Shown: in pieces, positions 33,022-45,185 of the stretch
How positions within the stretch are numbered: the stretch's first letter is position 1
Layout of the letters: each line of letters starts with the position of its first letter
NCBI GenBank assembly: GCA_039881045.1
Contig: JAYWVB010000012.1
Location: 1-64,000 of the forward strand
Source of the DNA: Chaetomium olivaceum
Lineage: Eukaryota > Ascomycota > Sordariomycetes > Sordariales > Chaetomiaceae
DNA length: 64,000 nt
Reading direction: 5' to 3'
Made by a program: the position numbers and the translations under genes
Notes under the pieces: generated by a model
Seen by the model: the letters and a program-made list of their open reading frames with translations, nothing else
Told to the model about the DNA's origin: nothing
Databases searched by the model: none

Positions 33022-34176
33022 TGTTAAAAGGAGCGTGATTGGAAGGAGCGAATAATTCGGATTGAATGAGTGGATGCGGTCGGTTCGCTTGTGGAAGCTT
33101 TCGTGGCCAGTTCAATGGTTTTGGGGTTGAGGAACGCAGGCAAACGCAGGTTTAATTGAACGCCTCGCCAAGACTGAAAGGGGGCCTGCTTTGGGCGCGT
33201 CGCCTGGCCAACCCACCGACAATCGGAATAATCCCGAGACGGCCGTCAGCATGCTGGCTCAGGTCGAGGAAGGTGGAACACGGCCGTGCAGCTGGAGATA
33301 AGACAAACGCAATCTTCGAAAATTCCTTGCCGGCTTTCGTCCAATGATAACTTTCTTTGAACGCATTGGCCCATGCAGATCACCAAGGTATCCTCTTGAC
33401 ATACCTTATACTTCGTGGGCCGGTAGTTATTGTGTTCTGGTCTAGGACTATGAGACACGCTCTTCTAGACTGCGGAAGGTTTCAGGTTGCAGACCGGACT
33501 CGTCCCTTCATTGACTAGAATCAAAGAAAAACAGGACGGAGAATTTTGAAGAGTAATTAGTCTTGGTCTTAGAAAGCATTGGCGGTTTGGACTGTGCGTG
33601 GATGCAAGACCTGGATTTATGTACATCAGATCTCTGACCTTTTCGACCGGAATTGGGAGAACAATGTTTCAAGTTTTCCTCACCTTGATTGAGATTTGAG
33701 AGCGCTTCATTATAGTACCGATTGGAAACCATACCAGCGCTAACTTACATCCGCTGCGAACACCGTCCTGATCTTATTACCCAGCCAGCTATTTCACAAC
33801 TTATATACAAAACCATAAACTCCTAATACACGGCAGATACTCTCTGGGTTTGATTATGTCTCTCTGAGTCTCTTCTGCCAGGTTGTCAACCGAATTTCGT
33901 TTCGGTCTTGGACTCATTTCTTTAAGCTCAGGGTTAGGGGTATAAGAGTAAATTGCCTGACTGTGTATGGCCAACCAAGCAGCCAAGTTCCTGCATTTGA
34001 CAGGTGGCCCACATTCTTTGCCGTGTAACGACAAAAGGGGTTCAAGCTCTGACGGATTTCGGATTCAAGTTCATCAAACGGTTGAGGTGCCGACGAAAAA
34101 CTGATATGACGAGTTTACCGCAATCAACAGCACTGACCCCGACTCAACATTTCAGCATCCATGTGTCCAGAGGCCG
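33022..34176. other. Divergent intergenic region, 1.15 kb
   Basis: This should contain promoters for the small protein (-) and the riboflavin-kinase-like gene (+). No repeat or RNA gene was recognised. A TTTCAG at 34151-34155 could be the acceptor of a 5' UTR intron of the plus-strand gene. Confidence 0.5.
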
Positions 34177-36212
34177 ATGGAGACACCAGCACCATTGCAG
34201 ATTCGGCGCAAGCCAATCAATGCGAATAATGCGAACAATGCAATTCCGGCTCCGCAACCACTACACACCGCCAACTATGGCAATACCAGCCTGACTGCTG
34301 GTGGTCATAGTATCACCGCGCCGAATTCCCCCACCACGCCGGGCCGGGCCTTGTCTGGCTGGTCCGCAGACAAGCCGCCGCCACTCCCAACTCGTCCCCG
34401 GCCGCAAGTGGAGCAAGAGTTGTGGCTCGATGTGCAACCTCCGGCAAGACCGGTCTCTCGTGGCGCAGAAGTTGCGGAAACTCAGGAACCACTTCTGCAA
34501 ATTCCTCGTAGTCATGGCCTCCGGTCCCAGAAAAGCATGCCAGAGCTGTCACGGTTCGGAGGGCCCAAGACGGATTCAACGCCCCCAAGTCCGTTTGATG
34601 CCCACCCATCAACTCTGGCTGCCACTTTCGGGCCCGGTGCCAGTGCCGGGACCGGCAAGAAGACTTTTGTGCAGACAGCCCTCACTGAGGCACGTCACTT
34701 TGCTGGCGGTCTGATCCCTCATCCGGTCGAATCGACAAAACACTACACCATCCTCCGCCACTCCCCTCCACTTATTTTCTACCGCGGACCGAGCACCTCC
34801 GTGGAGATGACTATTTTCAGCTCACCGGATCATCCCCTCCCTGCAGATCGCACCCTCTGGCTGCAGCAGCGCGGCTACTCGGGCGACAGTGGGATGAAGA
34901 TCAAGGCATTCTTCAACGCCACGGATAGCTGGTTGCATGTGACGCCGTCGAACCAGGTCGAGACTAATCAATTGGCTGCTGATACGGACCGCGCCTGGCA
35001 GAGAGACATTGGCAAGGCTGCAAAGAAGCTGCTGAAGGAAAAGGGGCCTAAAAAGGCCCACATCGCGAGGGAGACGCATGTCATCAGGGTCCCCGAGGCT
35101 TCTGATGATGGATACTTCCGCCTCATTCTCTGCACGGGGAAGGGGGTGCCCAATGAAATCAAAGAGGGCTCATCCAGGTGCAAGACGCTGTGTACCAGCC
35201 CCATCTTCCGCGTCGCCAGTACGTCTACGGACTCCAGCGTGTTCCGGGGTGCCTCCTTGAGTACAATGCCCCTAGAAATGGGAGTCTACGTGGCGTCCAT
35301 GGTCGCCACCACGGCCGTCAACAAATACACCGCCCCCGTCCGGGCTCCGGTGGAAGGCGTCATGAACAAGGTCCGCCCGGGCTTCATCACCGAAACGGTG
35401 GGCGGGCTTGTACGGGACGAGTTGAGCGACCGGTCCACCGAACGGGATGCGGAGCGTGACCAAGCATACTTTGCGGCCCACCAATCCCACGTCTCCCGCT
35501 CCCTGGCCATCGACCCCAACACCATCTTCCCTATCGGACCGGATTCAGGCCCAGAACCGCCGTTCCCGCTGCAGTTCCAAGGCAAAGTCGTCCCCGGCAG
35601 CGGCCGCAGCCAAGCGGAGCTGGGAATCCCCACTGCCAACCTTCTCGACGTCCCGGACGAGATCCGATACCGCCTCAACGGGGTGTACTTTGGTTGGGCA
35701 CAGGTTCTCCCGAGAAGAACAAAGCCAAAACCAACAACAGAGGCCCACCAGCTTCGATCTCCGACCCGGTCTGGCACGAAGCAATCATCACCGTCACGCC
35801 ACACAACCCCTCCGCCGCGCCCTCCGTAACCCCCAAACCGCTCGTGACAGCCCACCTCCTCAACTTCTCTCCTCCTACCAACAACTCTAACAACGCCGTC
35901 ACCATCCCCAACAATACCAACAGCACACCACAACAAACCCTAACAAACTCCACCCTCCACCTCCTCCCCCTCGGCCTGCTCCACCCCTTCCACCCCCTCC
36001 AGTCCACCCTCCCAGCCAACACCCGCCTCGACACCCACGCCCGCGACACCTGCCTCACCCTCGTCAGCCTCGCCCGCCCTAACTGGCTCCCCGACTCCGC
36101 CGCCGTGCAATCTGCGCTGGAACGCCAACAGCAAGAAAGGGGCATGGCGGAGAGGGTGCGTGGGGAGGTGAAAGCTAAAGCGGGTGGCGTGGTGAATTGG
36201 TGTGATGGGTAA
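34177..36212 (+). CDS. Large fungal protein with C-terminal riboflavin-kinase-like domain, frame broken once
   Basis: The first frame (34177-35829) gives a disordered Pro-rich N-terminus (1-155), then a conserved-looking region from KTFVQTALTEARHFAGG onward (~165-420). At about residue 465 a flavokinase-like start appears: GKVVPGSGRSQAELGIPTAN and GVYFGWAQV, the segment that binds ATP/Mg in riboflavin kinases. The rest of this domain (PVWHEAIITVTP, LVTAHLLNF, a C-terminal helix ending in VVNWCDG) is in another frame to 36212. One missing base at the C3 run 35709-35711 would join them into about 678 residues. I recall similar fungal proteins labelled 'LipA and NB-ARC domain protein'; that label does not describe what is seen. 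Kinase activity is unproven. Confidence 0.7.
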
Positions 36213-37756
36213 AGTGGTGCCGGTGGCGGTGAGGGGCGTGTCGGGGCAGATGCATCGTGTTGGGGTGCGGGCTCCGGGAGGGGTTGGTGGGGAGAGGGAT
36301 CGGGTTAGGGGGGTGGGTGGCTATTGGGTTCGGTGGTAGGCTTTTCTTATTTACCTTACCCACTGTACCTTACGTAGTCTGGCAGGGGTGGGGGTTGTGT
36401 GAAGTTGGGTGGAAGAATGGGAGAGATGTTTAGGGGGTCATGTTGATGACTAGGGGCTAATTGTTTGGGGGTGAGAAGGGTGGTGTCGTGGTTAAAGGGG
36501 TGAAGGAATGGGTGGTGAGAGCGTTGTTGTTTTGTGAGGGAATCTCTGGGAATGGATTGTTTATGGTGCGGCGAGCTGGGGTTGGAATCAATTGTAAAGC
36601 ATAGGCGGATACTGTCGGTTGGATCTTGAATGGGGTGTCTCAGGGTGTATAATTCTCTAATTTGAACATAGGTAGAGTTTGGGTTAGACGGGCTTTCTTT
36701 CATGTTGCCATAATATTTCGCATGTTGTCATATTTTGGAGTCTCGCAACATGGAGTTATCTGTGATTTGTCCGAGTAGCGGTGGGTCGTTTGAAAAGGTG
36801 TGAAAGCAGTCTTTGCTGGCTCCGATACACAGGAAATAGTTAACAGGAAGTGCGGGATATTATCTTTCAGCCAAGAGCCCAGCCGTCACCAGGCCCGAAT
36901 TCCCGCTTCGACTTTTCTCCCCAGACACTCAAGTGCTTCCCCTTTTGACACCCCAGAGAAGACGGGCGGCAAACGTTTTCATACGCGCCCAACGCCCCAC
37001 GGCCAAGGGGCGGCCGGGATCCGAGGGCCGACAGCCTTCACGGACCCACGACGATTCGAGACGTTGAAACAAAGGAGGCTCCTCTCCCTCGCTCTCCCCA
37101 GCCAGGCTGGCCTGCATGCCGCAAGCCAATGACTTCATCCCTTGGGCTGAGCCATGCCACATTTCCGGCTGACACTTATTAGGTTGGGGGCACTTTCACA
37201 ATCCGGGGTAGCACTCTGTCTCCTTAGCTGCATCGGGCTCGGCATCACTTCCATCTCGGCGTCACTCTTTGCATGCTGGCTGGCCCCGTGGTACCGGAAC
37301 CGCCATGACTGACTCCGACCTCTCCTCTGCCTGGTTGAGGAAAGATCGACGGCGGTTTTGGGCTCCAAAAACACTCTGATTTCAACCCCAAAATAGGATT
37401 CCACGGACCCGGTTCAGAACAAAACAGAATCCCGGAAAAGTGGTGGATTCTCGCTCGCCCTGTTGATCTCCCGATCCTCAACCTGAGACTCTCCCGCGAT
37501 CGGCAGCAGACTTGGCATTATGGAGTTCGAGTTTCGCCTCTTGCATCCTCCCCCAACAGGGCCAAACGCAAAAAGGGTGCCAAAATTGGGACGGGACATG
37601 GCCCGCCGCCAGCCCGGTTTTTGGGATCGTAGCGCACGGCAGTGCCATTCCGCATTGCCGTCCTTGATTATCCAGCATATTAACCGACCCCGAACCCACC
37701 AATGGCCCCAACCACAACGCCCTGTTTGGGAAGGCCTCACGTACCCCGGACCACTC

Positions 37757-37778
37757 CTGGGGTGGTATTGGTGTGGGG
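37757..37778 (+). promoter_or_regulatory. Paired CRE1/CreA-type sites upstream of LPMO
   Basis: CTGGGG at 37757-37762 and GTGGGG at 37773-37778 both fit SYGGRG, the consensus of the carbon catabolite repressor, about 340-360 nt before the LPMO start. Close pairs are the effective form in fungi. The motif is short, so chance occurrence is possible. Confidence 0.4.
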
Positions 37779-38023
37779 TGGCACGCCCGATTCTGTTCAC
37801 GGGGCTACCGCCAAACCGCGCCGAGCGGCCTCGACCTGTGGGACTTCCAGAACTGGATGGAAATTGGAGGACTGGCGGAGGCGTCACAGCCGTTGGCGCC
37901 GTCAGCGGGATGGCGACCCGACCGTAGTCTGTCCGAGCTTCTGGTCCGTTGGGTGGGCGGAAGCTACCTTGATGGCGGAGGCAGCGCCGCAACAGGCTTG
38001 GAAGATGCGACTCCAGGGCGTCA

Positions 38024-38029
38024 TATAAA
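38024..38029 (+). promoter_or_regulatory. TATA box of the LPMO gene
   Basis: TATAAA lies 90 nt before the ATG at 38119. Confidence 0.6.
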
Positions 38030-38118
38030 CCGATCGCTGGCCTCCCTTTCTGTCACTCCTGAACTCTTGGACTCTTCCATCCTCGACAGCATACACCCCG
38101 TCAGGTCACCTCGCAACC

Positions 38119-39233
38119 ATGAAGTCCTTCACCCTCGCCACCCTGGCCGCTCTGGCCGGGAACGCTGCTGCCCACGCCACCTTCCAGCAACTCTGGGTTG
38201 ACGGTGTCGACTTCGGCTCCCAGTGCGCCCGTCTCCCTGGTTCCAACTCCCCCGTCACCGACGTGAGCGGCACCGGCGTCCGTTGCAATGTCGGCACCAG
38301 CCGCCCCGGCGGCAAGTGCCCCGTCGCGGCCGGATCCACCGTCACCGTCGAGATGCACCAGGTACGTTTCTGTCTTTGATGCCTCCGGTGCTTCCGGAGC
38401 CACAGTCCAGAGTCCGTACTCACACGCACTAGCAAAACGGTGACCGCTCCTGCAACAACGAGGCCATCGGTGGGGCTCACTACGGTCCGGTGATCGTCTA
38501 CATGTCCAAGGTTTCGGACGCCGCCTCGGCCGACGGTTCCTCGGGCTGGTTCAAGATCTTCCAGGACGGCTGGGCCAAGAAGTCGGGTGGCGGCTCCGGC
38601 GACGACGACTTCTGGGGCGTCAAGGACCTCAACGCCTGCTGCGGCAAGATGAACGTCAAGATTCCCTCTGACATCGCCCCCGGCGACTACCTCCTCCGTG
38701 CTGAGGTCATTGCGCTGCACACCGCCGGCGGCGCGGGTGGCGCTCAGCTCTACATGACCTGCTACCAGCTCAGCGTCACGGGCAGCGGCACTGCTACCCC
38801 CCCGACTGTGTCGTTCCCCGGCGCGTACAAGTCGAGCGACCCGGGCATCCTCGTCAACATCCACTCGGCCATGTCCAGCTACACCGTCCCCGGCCCGGCC
38901 GTCTACTCGGGCGGTACCACCAAGGCCGCCGGCAGCGGCTGCACCGGCTGCGAGTCTACCTGCAAGGTCGGCTCCGGCCCCACCCCGACCCTCGCCCAGC
39001 CGACCTCCTCGGCCACCCCTGCTCCGGGTGGTGGCGGTGATGGCGGCAGCGGCGGCTGCGAGTCCCAGAAGTACCAGCAGTGCGGCGGTACTGGCTACAC
39101 CGGGTGCACCAAGTGCGCTGTAAGTTGACTTGCCTACCCCAGGAGATGAAAGAATTATGTGCTAACTGTTGATCATTAGGCTGGCTCGACCTGCAGCGGC
39201 GTCTCGGCTCCTCACTACTACCAGTGCCTGTAA
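38119..39233 (+). CDS. AA9 lytic polysaccharide monooxygenase with CBM1
   Basis: Three exons, 38119..38361, 38433..39119 and 39180..39233, encode 327 residues. An 18-residue signal peptide ends at Ala-Ala-Ala, so the mature protein starts with His19 (HATFQQLWVDG), the N-terminal copper ligand. The second copper His is in GGAHYGPV, and the axial Tyr in QLYMTCYQL. A Ser/Thr/Pro/Gly linker leads to a C-terminal CBM1 (QQCGGTGYTGC to HYYQCL), split by the last intron. The enzyme cleaves crystalline cellulose oxidatively outside the cell and works with cellulases and beta-glucosidase. It closely resembles an M. thermophila AA9-CBM1 enzyme (MtLPMO9B type) as I remember it. Confidence 0.96.
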
Positions 39234-40461
39234 AGGCCAGTATGGGGTCTATAGAAGGGTACCACGTCTCGTGGCCAATTGGTTAGGGTTAAACCCTGTG
39301 TCACACAAGCATTCATGTATATAGTTGATAATTGCCCACTGTGAATACAATATCCATCACTTGGACCGGGTCGTTTGCATTGCGATGGATGTGGGATACG
39401 CAAATGCTTCAAGTTCCTTTACGAGCTGTTAGGCATCTTATAATAACCTGCTTCAAATTCAATAAGTGTGATAAAATTGATTTGTCAAGCAGTGTTAGAA
39501 AATAAGTGGGCACACTTCCAACCACAGCACAGCCTCCCACACCATCGGTGGCTCAAGCATTTACAGATCGGACCAAGCCACTGATGGAACAGCCCTGTAA
39601 TACAGCCCATGACCTCCAAAGCATTCCCCGCTCCGGCACGTTTCTCAACGGTCCCCTCCCGTCACCAATCCCGTCACTTGCTACATGATATGTACATCAT
39701 GGGATGCATACCTCACTCCTCCTCTACCTACGGTACCTACGTAGTCAGGTATTGTAACCGTTTAAAACCATGTAATGACGCTGCCCACGAAACACACATC
39801 CTAGCCCGGTGCGAGCAGCTACACCTGCAAGATGTCACCGATTTCACCGGAAGTAGAAAACGCCCCGAGGATCCTGAGGACATCGGACCGATACTCTTGA
39901 ATGAAAATGAACTATGCGGTGGTAAGGAGTCGATTCCCTGGCAAGGATCGACGTGCACTCAGTTTGCCCCTTCCAAAGCTGATTCAGCTGAAACATACAG
40001 TCGGCAGTGCCGGTGCCACAGCATGCGGGAACGCCAATGAAGGCTCGGCTCAAACTGCAAGCTGCAAGCCATGTACATGAATAGCGCCAGCCTTGTCGTC
40101 GTCCGCCGTCAAACCGCCATAGCTGAAGGCTCACCGGCGCTTAAATAAGTGCAAGAAACGCACCTCCACACCCACGCGAAACGACAACAACAGCATGGGG
40201 GCGGCGGAGGGCGTCGCGCAGCATAGATTTGTCTGCACAATGTCTAGCCTCGCGATGTCCTGCTTGAAGAACAGTCTGCTTAAAGCACAGTCTGCTCGCG
40301 ATGCTGCTGGACTTTGCAACTTCACCCATTTCCTCGTCTCAGGGGCTTTCGTTTCTTTGCAATATACCCTCTCTTACTTCCCGATCACCGCCTAATTGCC
40401 CAAATAGCGGGATAGCACTGCACCCTTCGACACATCCTACCCCTGAGGCACCACCGCGAAC
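39234..40461. other. Intergenic, 1.2 kb
   Basis: Contains the LPMO 3' flank and the promoter of the seven-helix protein gene. No repeat, RNA or conserved frame was recognised. Confidence 0.6.
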
Positions 40462-42124
40462 ATGTCCTCCGCCATCATCAGCTTCCCCACCTGGACGACG
40501 CCAGCCATATCATCCCTCAACTTCGGTTCTAACTGTACCCACACCCGAGCGTTCCTCCAGTCCTGGTTCGACATAAGGGCCTACGAAGACATCAACGCCA
40601 TCCCCGGCAGCAAATTCAACGTCACCTTTTGGGTGCCCCAGACCTTGAACGCACAGGTTACGGAGACCTATTTTCGAGAGGCCTTGCCTCCTGACCTTCA
40701 AGCCGTGGCCTTGTATGGAGAGATATTGGAATGGGAACGTCTTCTCCGCGACAACTACACCGAAGCCCTTACCGAGTTTCTTGGTCTTGTCGATGGGCTG
40801 AACTTGACCGGATCTGCATTAGATGATGAAATCAACTCGCTGCCGCCGCTGGACCTACCGTACTACGAACATGTTATCCACGCACCGAGTCGTGCATGCA
40901 AACAGAAAGTCTGTAACCTGGGCTTCGACTGGGATCAGCTGGGCGATGTCAACGGTCCAGGGGTAAGAACACCCCGATACCTACCTGATCCATTCACCTA
41001 ACCCGACCCCTGAAACTGACATGCCCATGACCCTAGGTTTTCGTCTGCTACATATCCCTCCTGGTGATCGGTGTCATCTACTCCATCATCTCCTTCTTCA
41101 GCGCCTTCAAATACCTCGGCCGCACCGAGCCACGCAAACGCGACCCGTTCAAGCCATCCTCACCCCCCTCTCTGTTCGACGACCTCTTCACGACCGCCAG
41201 GCTCTCCTTCAGCGGCTTCTCCGACGGCGCGGCTGTCTTTTCCCTCGCCCTGCCCTGCGCCATCTTCTACAACTACGTCGCCGCCGGTAACGTCCGCGTG
41301 ACCTCCCGCAAGGACCTGATCCTCGAGCTGTGGGTGCTCGTCTACGCCCTCACAAACTGCGTCTGGTTCTACCGCGTCGGCGCCTGCATCCGCCGCGTCG
41401 AGCGGGCGAAGGAGCGGGCAATGTCTCACGGCCAACCCGGCCGCCAAAGCAAGAAGCGTATGCTCGCAACGGGTTTTGTGCTCTTCCTGTCAGGTATAGC
41501 GTTTGTGCTCCTCGTCGGCTTCCTAATCTTGTATCACGCCGACGGAGATGGCCCGGTGTCGCCTTTCGACATTGAGAAGTTCTGGGACGACTTCTGCGGC
41601 TATGGCGCTCTGTCCACTTGGGACGTTATCATCGGTATTACTATCCTAATCGGCTACTGCGCTGTGCGTACAATCATCTCGGGCTTGTTTATCCCGTGGG
41701 TTATAGACCGACATTCGAAGCGCGTCTTGGGGAACAATGGGAGCCATCCACTCAACGGCAAGCAGAGGGCGCAGATGTTCCGGCGAGTCCGGGAACTTCA
41801 CAAGATATTCAAAACGGAGCCGCGGTATCGCCGGTGGGCGGACATATTGGGAGTATTCGACATTGTGGCATTCATGGTCGGGTCGGCTGTCATGTTGTGG
41901 TATTATTACAAGCAGCGCGAGCAGCTCTCCAGGACTATTGGGCTTGAGAGCTTCAGGGATGGCTGGACTTTGGGGCAAATCCTGGCCGTGTCAAGTCTGC
42001 TGCCCGTCCTGATCGGCTTTGTTCACACCTTCGGTACGTTACCCCCTGATAACAGCGCTAGCGAGTGGTTTATGAGAGTTACTGACGTGTTGGAACAGTC
42101 GGGGTGCGCGAACGTCGACCTTGA
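40462..42124 (+). CDS. Seven-helix membrane protein of unknown function
   Basis: Three exons, 40462..40962, 41037..42033 and 42099..42124, encode 507 residues. The first 167 residues are hydrophilic, with several N-glycosylation sequons (NCT, NVT, NYT, NLT) and three Cys, and no obvious cleavable signal peptide. Seven hydrophobic segments follow, near residues 168-192, 227-250, 260-283, 311-334, 358-386, 435-456 and 482-500. The loop after segment 3 is strongly basic. The last 26-nt exon ends in VGVRERRP. The layout (glycosylated exterior domain plus seven helices) is receptor-like, but no GPCR family signature is recognised. The intron at 42034-42098 is supported by GTACGT, a CTGAC branch and CAG; without it a longer, less regular tail would result. 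Confidence 0.75.
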
Positions 42125-42972
42125 GCATTAAAGCTCACTGTGAGGGACGAGCAGTATGTAGGAGAGGCACAGAGGCGGTTTTGGGTCTTAATCTACTAAT
42201 CGAAAGCTGGAGTGAAGAGGAAAGTGTAACGTACAAGCCTTATCAAAGACGGGTCGGATTAATAGTACCACCACCAACTAGATAATAACTAAACATGTCT
42301 TATTTCGATTTTTTCCCCTCCCGTTTGTAGATTTACCGGAATAGAGATCGGTTTCTCCGAATGTATATTGACCAAGCAAAGCATTTCCGGGAGAAAGCGT
42401 ATGACAAAGCATGGAACTCAAGACACTAAGAGCGAGGTAGACGGCGTTTAATGGCAGAAGGAAGCTGAGACATTATTCGGGTAAATGATTATGATAAAAC
42501 GCCTAGAAGTCATGCTAACTGCTACGAGTTATGGTGCTGAAGTCGCTATAAGCACATTCTAAACGGACGCCAATGCTGTCAATACTACAGACATAGCATT
42601 TAGAAGATCGACAGGTTTCAGAGATTTCTACGGGTCTGGACTGCGGGAACTCGAGGTTAGGCGGCTGCCAAAAACAGTACTTTAAACCACGGTATATGTG
42701 GTCAAGGTGGAATCAGTGATGAGTGCTAGGCGAGGTATATGGATCTATGAGCGTGAATAATTAGTATCACATGTTGGAAATGTGTCATCATTTACAGTGG
42801 AACATGGAGATCATTTCAATTTCATACGATGTTTGTGATCTAATGATTTCGGATGTGACTGGTGTGTGTTTAGAGAGACTAAGTGAGGAGGAGGAGAGGG
42901 AAAGATTCCCGCAAAATGTGGATCCAGCCGCTGACCCTACTTAGGCATTATGTTAAACCACCCTATCACATC
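42125..42972. other. A/T-richer intergenic region, 0.85 kb
   Basis: Lower GC than the flanks and no frame above 60 codons. I see no inverted repeats or target duplications in it. It ends at the tRNA-Pro gene. Confidence 0.6.
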
Positions 42973-43071
42973 GGCTCAATGGTCTAGTGGTATGATTCGC
43001 GCTTCGGGTTTCCACCCTGATTTGAAAACAAATCATGTGCGAGGTCTCGGGTTCGATCCCCGATTGAGCCC
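42973..43071 (+). tRNA. tRNA-Pro (anticodon CGG) with intron
   Basis: The acceptor stem GGCTCAA pairs with TTGAGCC at 43064-43070, followed by discriminator C. The D arm (TGGTCTAGTGGTATGA) and T arm (GGGTTCGATCCCC) are standard. The anticodon CGG is at 43005-43007, decoding CCG. The anticodon stem CGCGC pairs with GTGCG at 43037-43041, which leaves an intron of about 27 nt (43009-43035) at the usual position after base 37. A T-run just downstream (from 43077) can serve as Pol III terminator. Confidence 0.93.
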
Positions 43072-43532
43072 CTTCGCTTTTGCATTTTTGTCACCTTTCT
43101 TTTGGCGAGAACGTGATTTTCTTGTTGACTTTTCTTTTCCCTTTTTTTTTATTCTTAAGGGGCCATATAAGTATGCAGGATGGGGCATGAGAGTAGCGAG
43201 TAGTGGAAGTCCATGTTGAATGACCGGGAGGAGCTCGATTCTGTCTCTTACAAGTCCGGACGATTTAACAATATGCATCTCTCAACCTCATGAGAAGCAT
43301 AGTATCATTTCCTATCGTGTCAAACTAGGTAGGTATCTGGGTTGTGTAGGTGCCTAATTTTAGTCAAAACCCGTTGCGATATCCTATAAAAGCGCCTTAC
43401 CCGTCCCTGTCCCTATTCCAATCCTGTCCGTATCGTGAGAACAAAGAAAACAAAGCATAAACCCGAGCCAAATCCAAGCCTTTACCCAAATCCCACCGCA
43501 ATACCACCCTCACCGTCCCAGCCTAACGGCAT
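43072..43532. other. Intergenic 3' of tRNA-Pro
   Basis: Contains the tRNA terminator T-run and a T9-type run near 43144-43152. Otherwise nothing was recognised before the 3' end of the next minus-strand gene. Confidence 0.55.
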
Positions 43533-44500
43533 TTACTGCCCAGGCCCCAAGATATCATCAAAAGTAGTCGCCCTCTTCCTGGCCCTCGCACCCCTCGCCC
43601 CCCCCCACCAGTACCAGTACCAGCCCCAGCATTGGACCCAGACCCTGGTGAGGCAGGCCACTGCACATTCTCACCAGCGGCCCCCTGCCTCCGTCCCGCG
43701 ACGCTCCCGCGGTGGTGGCTTGTCATGCCCGCCTCGCCGTTGACCGTCGCGCGGCGCGCAATCCCCGACGTCGATGTCGAGAGGAACTGCGCCAGGCGCG
43801 ACAACGTGCCCGACCGTCGTAGGCCGACGCCACTGGCACTGCTGTGTCCGCTGACGCCGCTAACGCTGCTAACGCCGCTGACAGACCGGTTCTGGCTGTG
43901 GCGCCGGGTTGGAGATGTCTGGACGTCGCTGGTGACGGTGCTGGCGGTGGCGGTACTACGGATGCTGCTGGACCTGTCGACTAGCGTGGAGGCAATGCTC
44001 ATGTTGTCGGCGTCGGCATCGGCGTTCGTGTTGGTATTGGCGGGGAGTTTCGAGACAGGCTTTCTTTTGAGGGATGGGTGGAGGACGGCCTTGTCGGGGA
44101 AGGAGGGGAGGCGGTTGGAGCGGGGCGGTTGTCTTTTCTCGTTGGTGACAGTGTGGCTGCCGTCGGAGCTGGAGCTGGCGGCGTCGTCGTCTTCGCCAAA
44201 GATCTGCGAGAAGCTGGTGTGCGCCGGTCTGTTCTGGTCGGAGCTGAAGTCGTAGTCGGGCAGGGGGTAGGGCGCCGGCTCGTGGCCGGTGATGTCGCCG
44301 GTGACCCACGCGCTGGGCAGCACCGGGGCCGTCTGCTTCACGCGGTACAACCGGCCGTACTTCACGCCCGGCGCGCCCTCCCAGTAGCTGCCGTCGCTGT
44401 CCTGGTAGGTGTAGACTTGGGTGTCGCCGTCGTAGGCGACCCGCGTCATGCCCTCGGGCAGGCGTTCTTCGTCGGTGTCGAGATGGGACCAGCGACCCAT
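43533..44500 (-). CDS. Conserved fungal hypothetical protein, frame broken once
   Basis: The start at 44500 opens with MGRWSHLDTDEERLPEGMTR, a well-ordered N-terminal domain of about 65 residues with many Tyr/Asp/Gly. I recall this N-terminus in many Pezizomycotina proteins of unknown function. Residues ~85-300 are Ser/Thr-rich and probably disordered. In the uncorrected frame the protein ends at 43523 with an odd Gly/Arg tail; one added G at the G9 run (43598-43606, C on the plus strand) gives a more natural KRATTFDDIL ending with stop at 43533, 322 residues in total. No membrane segment or signal peptide is seen. Confidence 0.75.
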
Positions 44501-45185
44501 GATGGTGATATTGATAAGGTGTTGATAAGGTGCTATTGATAAGATGGCGTGAATGAGGTTTGGTGGTGGGGTGTGTCTGGGGAATGACTGCAAGGATTGG
44601 ATCGATGGTTGAGCGACAAGGCGGGGCGCAGCAGCTGCAGGGGAAGCGGGTCGATCGAGTCGTGTGAGGAATGCCCAAACTTGGATATTATGAATCTGGG
44701 GTCGTTCAACCAAGTTGGATGGACACACGGGTTTAAAAGCAGTAGTGCGTGAAATACGATAGGACGAACAGATTCTCTGGCCAAGGAGTGACGTGGTTGT
44801 CTTCCCGTGTACAAGGCACCTGTGTTATGTGGCAGAGAATATGTGGCATTGTTCACACAAGCCAAGCTTCCGACATTGCTGTGCGATTGAGGCTGGGAGA
44901 TAGGGGCCAATCCCAAGCTTTGACTGCGAGACCACGGGCAAGTGGGAAGGAAGAGTCTATTCAAGTGGCCTCTATAACCGATTCATTACCCGACACCACG
45001 CACTCATCCGGTTTCAAGGAGCAAGTGAGTTACCAGGACCGAGACCAGTATACTCCAGTTTCAGGGGTATAACAGCTCAGCGCAGACTGGTATCTTCTCG
45101 AACATCCGGTTAACCCTAAAGCAAGACTTCGCCGAGCCTGAAGAAAACGCATTAAGGCCGAATGAAACAAACACGCTGCAAAGCA
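44501..45185. other. Intergenic, 0.7 kb
   Basis: Upstream region of the conserved hypothetical gene and 3' flank of the sorting receptor gene; both genes are on the minus strand. Nothing else was recognised. Confidence 0.55.

Larger units (their letters stand above)
36213..38118. other. 1.9-kb region upstream of the LPMO gene
   Basis: The first part is the 3' flank of the riboflavin-kinase-like gene. The last ~1 kb is the LPMO promoter, with two CRE1-type sites and a TATA box listed separately. The open frames here (for example 192 codons at 37414-37992, minus) overlap on several strands and lack domains. Confidence 0.6.

Noticed and set aside
35286..35936. 216-codon minus frame
   Set aside because: Antisense to the riboflavin-kinase-like gene.
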